Positions 6,112-12,372 of a DNA stretch of 12,372 nt are shown piece after piece. This DNA is from Proteobacteria bacterium UBA1847 (lineage in GTDB: Bacteria > Pseudomonadota > Gammaproteobacteria > Steroidobacterales > Woeseiaceae): assembly GCA_002338605.1 (NCBI GenBank), contig DDIP01000215.1, positions 1-12,372 of the forward strand. The letters run 5' to 3'. Position numbers and translations under genes: made by a program. Under the pieces are notes generated by a model. It saw only the letters and a program-made list of their open reading frames with translations. It had not been told where the DNA came from and did no database searches. Position 1 is the first letter of the stretch; each line of letters begins with the position of its first letter.

Positions 6112-6918
6112 ATGCACGCACTACTCAACGTTGCAGTTATGGCGTCGCGCCGCGCAGGCGCTGTGCTCGGTCGGAATTTCAACAAGCGCGACAAGCTCAC
6201 GGTTGAAAAAAAGGGCCACAACGATTTCGTCACATCGGCTGATCTGGCCGCTGAAAAGGCCATCATTGACGTCATTCACAAACACTATCCCGATCATGCC
6301 ATCCTCGCCGAGGAATCGGGCGTGCAGGGAGACTCCGATCATATCTGGATCATCGACCCACTGGATGGCACGACGAATTACCTGCACGGTTTTCCGGTTT
6401 TCGCCGTCTCGATCGGGTTGCAGATCAAGGGTCGCCTCGAGCATGCGGTCGTTTATGACCCGATGCGCGAAGAACTGTTTACCGCATCGCGCGGAGAAGG
6501 TGCGCAACTCGATGGGCGCAAGATCCGTGTCAGTGGCAACAAGGATCTTGATCGCTCACTGATCGGTACCGGGTTTCCCTATCGCCAGGCGGATCATGAG
6601 ACCGGTCCCTATCTCGAGATGCTCGCGAAAGTGATCAGCAACACGTCCGGCGTTCGCCGTCCGGGTGCCGCCGCACTGGATCTTTGCTACGTCGCCTGCG
6701 GCCGGCTTGATGCCTTCTGGGAGACCGGACTTCAGCCCTGGGACCTTGCGGCCGGCGCGCTGATCATTCGCGAAGCGGGCGGGATCATCAGCTCGCTCGA
6801 TGGCGGCGAAAAACTACTCGATTCCGGACACGTGCTGGCAGGTACGCCACGCATCTATAAAGGCCTGGCGCAACTCTGCGCAAGCGAAATCAAGGCGATT
6901 CTTCAGCCACAGGGCTGA
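6112..6918 (+). CDS. suhB: Inositol monophosphatase family protein SuhB
   Basis: This 268-residue protein has all motifs of the Mg-dependent inositol monophosphatase family: AEESG with Glu67/Glu68, WIIDPLDGTTN (79-89) carrying metal ligands Asp82 and Asp85, RPGAAALDL (183-191) and QPWDLAAGALI with Asp211. It hydrolyses inositol-1-phosphate and related substrates. In E. coli SuhB also joins the NusA-dependent rRNA antitermination complex, which may be its main role. It is the only rightward gene in the window. It diverges from trmJ and converges on secF with 6 nt between stop codons. The ATG at 6112 aligns with the family start (MHxxLNVAVxAxRxAG). Confidence 0.95.
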   Translation: MHALLNVAVMASRRAGAVLGRNFNKRDKLTVEKKGHNDFVTSADLAAEKAIIDVIHKHYPDHAILAEESGVQGDSDHIWIIDPLDGTTNYLHGFPVFAVSIGLQIKGRLEHAVVYDPMREELFTASRGEGAQLDGRKIRVSGNKDLDRSLIGTGFPYRQADHETGPYLEMLAKVISNTSGVRRPGAAALDLCYVACGRLDAFWETGLQPWDLAAGALIIREAGGIISSLDGGEKLLDSGHVLAGTPRIYKGLAQLCASEIKAILQPQG

Positions 6919-6924
6919 CGGCTG

Positions 6925-7863
6925 TTACGGTAGATCGTCGATCAGGGACTGGTCTTTGACCGGCTCGATCAGGTCCTGCGCATTGACGTTCAACTCCAGC
7001 GCCGTTGCACTGGCCGTATAGGTCGACGAATACGTTCCGACAACGATACCGACGATCAACGCGATTGAAAACGGCGCAATGGACTCTCCGCCGAATACCA
7101 GCAGTGCAACCAGCACCAGCAAGGTGGTGAGACCGGTAATAATCGTCCGTGCGAGCGTTTCATTGATGGAAATGTTCATCGCCTCTTCGGACGTACGTCC
7201 GCGCAATGCGAAAAAGTTTTCGCGAATTCGGTCGAATACGACCACGGTATCGTTTAGCGAATAACCGATGACCGCAAGAACGGCAGCGACGACGGTCAGA
7301 TCAAATGCAAAGCCGAAGATTGAAAAGAAGCCGACGGTTACGATTGCATCATGCGCCAGCGCCGCGACGGCACCAGCGGAGAACTTCCACTGAAAGCGAA
7401 TCATGACGTAGAGGAAAATCATCAGTAGCGCGAAGATCGTCGCCAGGGCACCTTGCTCAGCCAATTCGCTGCCGACTTGCGGGCTCACGAATTCGACCCG
7501 TCGCAATTCGATGCCTTCATCGTTCGCATGAAGGGTTTGCTGCAAGCGCTCCCGGATTTCGTCGGCAGCGCCTTCCTGAGGCGGCAGTCGTACCATGACG
7601 ACATTCTCCTCACCGAATAATTGCACCTGCGCATTCTCGTAGCCTTCGTCAGCAAGGTCGCTGCGAATTAGCTCAAGATCAGCCGCCTGCGGATAACCGA
7701 TTTCCAGCAAGATACCGCCGGTAAAATCAATACCAAATTCGAGTCCACGTGTTGCCAGCGATACCAGCGATGCGGTTACGAGCACCACCGAAACCGCCAG
7801 GCCAATCCTGCGGCGCGTCTTGCTCAGAAAGTCGATGCTGGTTTTGTCTTTGATTAATCGCAT
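6925..7863 (-). CDS. secF: Protein translocase subunit SecF
   Basis: This 312-residue inner-membrane protein is the second half of the SecDF complex, which uses the proton gradient to pull preproteins through SecYEG on the periplasmic side. TM1 is at about 20-38, followed by the FGIDFTGGILLEIGYP family signature (43-58), a periplasmic loop to about 135, and five C-terminal helices (about 137-156, 165-183, 189-210, 240-258, 264-285). Conserved charged motifs in the membrane are YSLNDTVVVFDRIREN (201-216), with Asp205 and Asp211. Length fits the family. The start lies 9 nt after secD, and its AGGA Shine-Dalgarno overlaps the secD stop, so the pair is translationally coupled. Confidence 0.96.
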   Translation of the reverse strand: MRLIKDKTSIDFLSKTRRRIGLAVSVVLVTASLVSLATRGLEFGIDFTGGILLEIGYPQAADLELIRSDLADEGYENAQVQLFGEENVVMVRLPPQEGAADEIRERLQQTLHANDEGIELRRVEFVSPQVGSELAEQGALATIFALLMIFLYVMIRFQWKFSAGAVAALAHDAIVTVGFFSIFGFAFDLTVVAAVLAVIGYSLNDTVVVFDRIRENFFALRGRTSEEAMNISINETLARTIITGLTTLLVLVALLVFGGESIAPFSIALIVGIVVGTYSSTYTASATALELNVNAQDLIEPVKDQSLIDDLP

Positions 7864-7872
7864 GAATGAATC

Positions 7873-9684
7873 CTAAACCGGTACCGACGTCAGCTTGCGC
7901 CCGCCGAAGATCAGATTGACGATCGCTCGCGTGCCAACGATGGCCGTGAACATGGACGTGATAATGCCCAGCATCAGAGTAATTGCGAAACCCTTGATCG
8001 GGCCGGTACCGACTCCGAACAACACGATCGCGGCGATCAGCGTCGTGATATTCGCATCGGCAATCGATGAAAGTGCCTTTTCGTAGCCCGCATTGATCGC
8101 CGACTGTGGCGATGTCCCGTTTGCCAGCTCTTCGCGTATGCGCTCGAATATGAGCACATTGGCATCAACCGCCATTCCCACTGTCAGAACGATGCCGGCG
8201 ATACCCGGCAAGGTGAGTGACGCCTGCAGCAATGACAACATGGCAACGATGAAGACGAGATTCGAAAACAGGGCGACATTGGCGATCAGCCCGAATGCCT
8301 TGTAGTAAATGGCCATGAACAGCACGACGGCGAAAAAGCCGATCTTGATGGCGCTGAAGCCGCGGTCAATATTGTCCTGGCCCAGGCTCGGGCCGATGGT
8401 GCGTTCGTCGATTTTAAACACCGGCGCGGCGAGCGCACCGGCGCGCAGCAAGAGTGCGAGATCGTGAGCTTCGCCCTGTCCCAGTCCACTGATCTGGAAA
8501 CGATTCTTGAAAATTCCCTGGATCGTCGCCGTGTTGATGATCTCTTCGGTTTTGATGTCGCGATTGATGGTCTCACCGTCGCGCTGAATGGTTTCGCGTC
8601 GGGTTTCAATAAAGACCGTCGACATCGGTTTACCAAGATGCTCCATCGTGGTCTGCAGCATGCTCTCGCCACCCGTCGAATCAAGCGTGATCGAGACGAT
8701 CGGTGCACCCTGGTCAAAACCTGCGGCCGCGTCGATGATCTGGTCGCCGGACGCGATGACCTTGCGCTTTAATACAGCGTCTGCAATACCCGGTCGTCCG
8801 CGATAGAGCCGGGAGCCCGGCTCCGTGCCGGACTGGTCGACGAGCCGGAATTCCAGCGTCGCCGTTGCCGTCAGAATCTTGTTGATTTCGTTGGGGTCCT
8901 GCACGCCGGGGAGTTGCACGACGATTCGGTCGACACCCTGACGCTGCACCAGCGGCTCGGCAACACCCAATTGGTCGACACGATTTCTCAGTGTCGTAAT
9001 GTTTTGCTCGATTGCAAAATCCTGGCGCGCCTTGATCTGGGCTTCGCTCATGCGAACGGTGAATGACCTGCCGTCGCTGCCGTCGGCAATCAAAAGGTCC
9101 GTATCGGATCGCTGCACCAGTTCCCGAGCCTTTTCGAGGTCAGACGCGTCACCAAGCTGGACCGTAATGCTGCGATTGTCGAGGCTGACACGATGCCGGA
9201 TCCTGGCCTCACGCAAAATATCGTCGATTCCCTGCTCATACAAAGTCAGGCGCGTAGTGATTGCCGTATCCATATCGACTTCGAGCAGCACATACACGCC
9301 GCCGCGCAAATCAAGACCCAGGCTCATGGGGCTCAGTCCGAGATCGCGAACCCACGCCGGCAACCGGGGCGCCAGAGTCTGCGCAACGTTTGCAACCCGC
9401 CCATAGCGGCTTTTGAGTTCGTCGACGATCGGCGCAAGGTTGGTACCTGTATCGAAACGCAGCACAACGCGACCGTCTTTCAGGAACGCAGCCTCAGGGT
9501 TGTAACCCTCGCCTTCGACGACACGCACGTACTCATCGAGGCGAATCTGGTCGTAGCCCTCGCCGCCAGTGCTGGCAATTTGAATCGCGGGAACGCTGCC
9601 GTATATGTTCGGCAGCGCCAGCAAGCAGCCCGCCAACAGAATGGCGAGTACCAGGATGTTCAGCCACGCAGGATATTTATTCAT
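7873..9684 (-). CDS. secD: Protein translocase subunit SecD
   Basis: This 603-residue SecD is close to the E. coli length of about 615. TM1 (about 8-27) is followed by a large periplasmic region carrying the P1 head domain. Signatures include LGLDLRGGVYVLLEVDMDTA (122-141), NRVDQLGVAEPLVQRQG (234-250) and TATLEFRLV (274-282). The C-terminal membrane domain (about 443-592) includes LPGIAGIVLTVGMAVDANVL (492-511), where Asp507 matches the proton-path aspartate of E. coli SecD (D519), and ADANITTLIAAIVLFGVGTG (542-561). It forms the SecDF-YajC complex with its neighbours. The ATG lies 26 nt after the yajC stop; only a weak, distant GGGAA is seen upstream. Confidence 0.97.
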   Translation of the reverse strand: MNKYPAWLNILVLAILLAGCLLALPNIYGSVPAIQIASTGGEGYDQIRLDEYVRVVEGEGYNPEAAFLKDGRVVLRFDTGTNLAPIVDELKSRYGRVANVAQTLAPRLPAWVRDLGLSPMSLGLDLRGGVYVLLEVDMDTAITTRLTLYEQGIDDILREARIRHRVSLDNRSITVQLGDASDLEKARELVQRSDTDLLIADGSDGRSFTVRMSEAQIKARQDFAIEQNITTLRNRVDQLGVAEPLVQRQGVDRIVVQLPGVQDPNEINKILTATATLEFRLVDQSGTEPGSRLYRGRPGIADAVLKRKVIASGDQIIDAAAGFDQGAPIVSITLDSTGGESMLQTTMEHLGKPMSTVFIETRRETIQRDGETINRDIKTEEIINTATIQGIFKNRFQISGLGQGEAHDLALLLRAGALAAPVFKIDERTIGPSLGQDNIDRGFSAIKIGFFAVVLFMAIYYKAFGLIANVALFSNLVFIVAMLSLLQASLTLPGIAGIVLTVGMAVDANVLIFERIREELANGTSPQSAINAGYEKALSSIADANITTLIAAIVLFGVGTGPIKGFAITLMLGIITSMFTAIVGTRAIVNLIFGGRKLTSVPV

Positions 9685-9710
9685 TATTATTCGTGATTCC
9701 CGGCCGTGGA

Positions 9711-10037
9711 TCAGGCTTCGTCGTAAGTACCTTTGGGTACGACCACCGAAACGCTGGCTTTCTGGATTTTGATTTCGGTATTGTCGCTGATCTTTACGAC
9801 GGCATAGAGGTCGCTGACGGCGGAGATTTTTCCGAGAATGCCACCGGCCGTGAGCACCTCGTCACCCACCTTGAGTCCAGCAACCAGCGCGGTATGCGCT
9901 TTTTGCTTCTTTTGCTGCGGTCGAATCAACAGGAAATAGAACGCGCCGAACATCAGCACCATCATGATGATAAAGCTGGTGGAATCGCCACCCTGCTGGG
10001 CGCCTTGCGCGTAGGCGTTTTGAATAAAGAAATCCAT
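9711..10037 (-). CDS. yajC: Preprotein translocase subunit YajC
   Basis: From the ATG at 10037 the product has 108 residues and starts MDFFIQNAYAQG, matching the family start. A GTG three codons upstream at 10046 is possible but has GAAGAA too close to serve as a ribosome site. One membrane helix spans about 21-38 (SFIIMMVLMFGAFYFLLI), followed by the diagnostic RPQQKKQK. A small cytoplasmic beta domain has VGDEVLTAGGILGKI (57-71) and ends VVVPKGTYDEA. YajC associates with SecD-SecF in the inner membrane; its exact contribution to export is minor in E. coli. Position directly before secD is the usual one. Confidence 0.96.
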   Translation of the reverse strand: MDFFIQNAYAQGAQQGGDSTSFIIMMVLMFGAFYFLLIRPQQKKQKAHTALVAGLKVGDEVLTAGGILGKISAVSDLYAVVKISDNTEIKIQKASVSVVVPKGTYDEA

Positions 10038-10151
10038 AGTTGTCACTTCTTCGATTGGAGGATTCGGGCTAAGCCCCGGAAAAACAGCGCGGTATTATGG
10101 CATAAGCGAAGGACTTGGGGGCGAACTTGCCGGTTCGCAAGTCCGGCGCCT
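10038..10151 (-). promoter_or_regulatory. tgt-yajC intergenic region with alternative hairpins and a possible -10
   Basis: This 114-nt gap separates the queuosine genes from the Sec genes. Two mutually exclusive 6-bp stems overlap at 10121-10142: GCGAAC-ttgccg-GTTCGC (10121-10138) and ACTTGC-cggttc-GCAAGT (10125-10142), written on the plus strand. Neither is followed by a U-run in the leftward transcript. About 20 nt further on, the reverse strand has CATAAT (10099-10094), a plausible -10 element for yajC-secDF, but no convincing -35 at the right distance. The region may end tgt transcription and start a Sec transcript, but neither is firm. Confidence 0.35.
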
Positions 10152-12294
<2,143 letters not shown>

Positions 12295-12326
12295 GGGCGC
12301 GCATGGTAGCAAAGCCATGCGCGCCC
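12295..12326. repeat. Perfect 12-bp inverted repeat abutting the queA start
   Basis: On the plus strand, GGGCGCGCATGG (12295-12306) and its exact complement CCATGCGCGCCC (12315-12326) enclose an 8-nt loop. In the leftward transcript this strong GC-rich hairpin ends at the base before the queA ATG at 12294 and contains the alternative ATG at 12318 in its stem. It could limit queA translation. In the rightward direction it is followed by TTCTTT, resembling an intrinsic terminator, but no rightward gene leads into it, so it would only stop antisense transcription. Confidence 0.6.
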
Positions 12327-12372
12327 TTCTTTACTGAACAACAGGAAAGCAGGCTCGCGTCAGGTAGCGGCG
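12327..12372. other. Unassigned right edge upstream of queA
   Basis: These 46 bases precede queA. On the reverse strand an open frame entering from the right reads RRYLTRACFPVVQ and stops at TAA (12333-12331); another ends at TGA (12362-12360). Either could be the tail of a leftward neighbour, or the stretch could be a promoter. It is too short to decide. Confidence 0.2.

Noticed and set aside
12295..12326. queA hairpin as a classical terminator of a leftward upstream gene
   Set aside because: On the leftward transcript the stem is followed directly by ATGTTGATTTC without a clean U-run; the T-rich tract is on the other side. A role as a leftward terminator is therefore not supported.

Overview
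The window reads as a conserved chromosomal housekeeping block from a moderately GC-rich gammaproteobacterium. There are no transposases, phage genes, tRNAs, rRNAs or CRISPR arrays. Gene order, recalled from established knowledge, closely follows the Pseudomonas aeruginosa block queA-tgt-yajC-secD-secF-suhB-trmJ-cysE-iscRSUA-hscBA-fdx-iscX-ndk-rlmN-pilF-rodZ-ispG-hisS. Several members of that block are missing here. The protein sequences resemble gammaproteobacteria outside Enterobacterales; I cannot name a genus.

Right part (about 6.9-12.3 kb), all leftward: queA and tgt (tRNA queuosine synthesis) overlap. A 112-114 nt gap with alternative hairpins follows, then yajC, secD and secF (Sec translocon accessory complex). 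The queA start sits against a perfect 12-bp inverted repeat. secF converges on suhB with only 6 nt between the stop codons; suhB is the only rightward gene. suhB and trmJ diverge from a 107-bp promoter region.

Centre (about 3.4-6.0 kb), leftward: trmJ (tRNA Nm32 methyltransferase), an IscS-type cysteine desulfurase, a degenerate IscU-like protein and IscA. The genes overlap or nearly touch (ATGA, GTGA, 1-nt gap), so they look translationally coupled. This is a stripped ISC operon: cysE, iscR, hscB, hscA, fdx and iscX are not here. The IscU-like protein has lost two of three ligand cysteines, the ligand histidine and the HscA-recognition LPPVK motif, and IscS lacks the usual C-terminal tail. 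The most interesting idea in the window is that IscU has been converted from an Fe-S scaffold into something else, perhaps a sulfur-transfer partner, alongside loss of its chaperone system.

Left part (1-3.3 kb), leftward: ndk, rlmN, a PilF/PilW TPR lipoprotein, rodZ and the first 32 codons of hisS. rodZ overlaps hisS directly, so ispG, normally between them, is absent from this position.

The remaining genes are ordinary family members with intact catalytic motifs. Long open frames on the opposite strand are compositional shadows and were left out.
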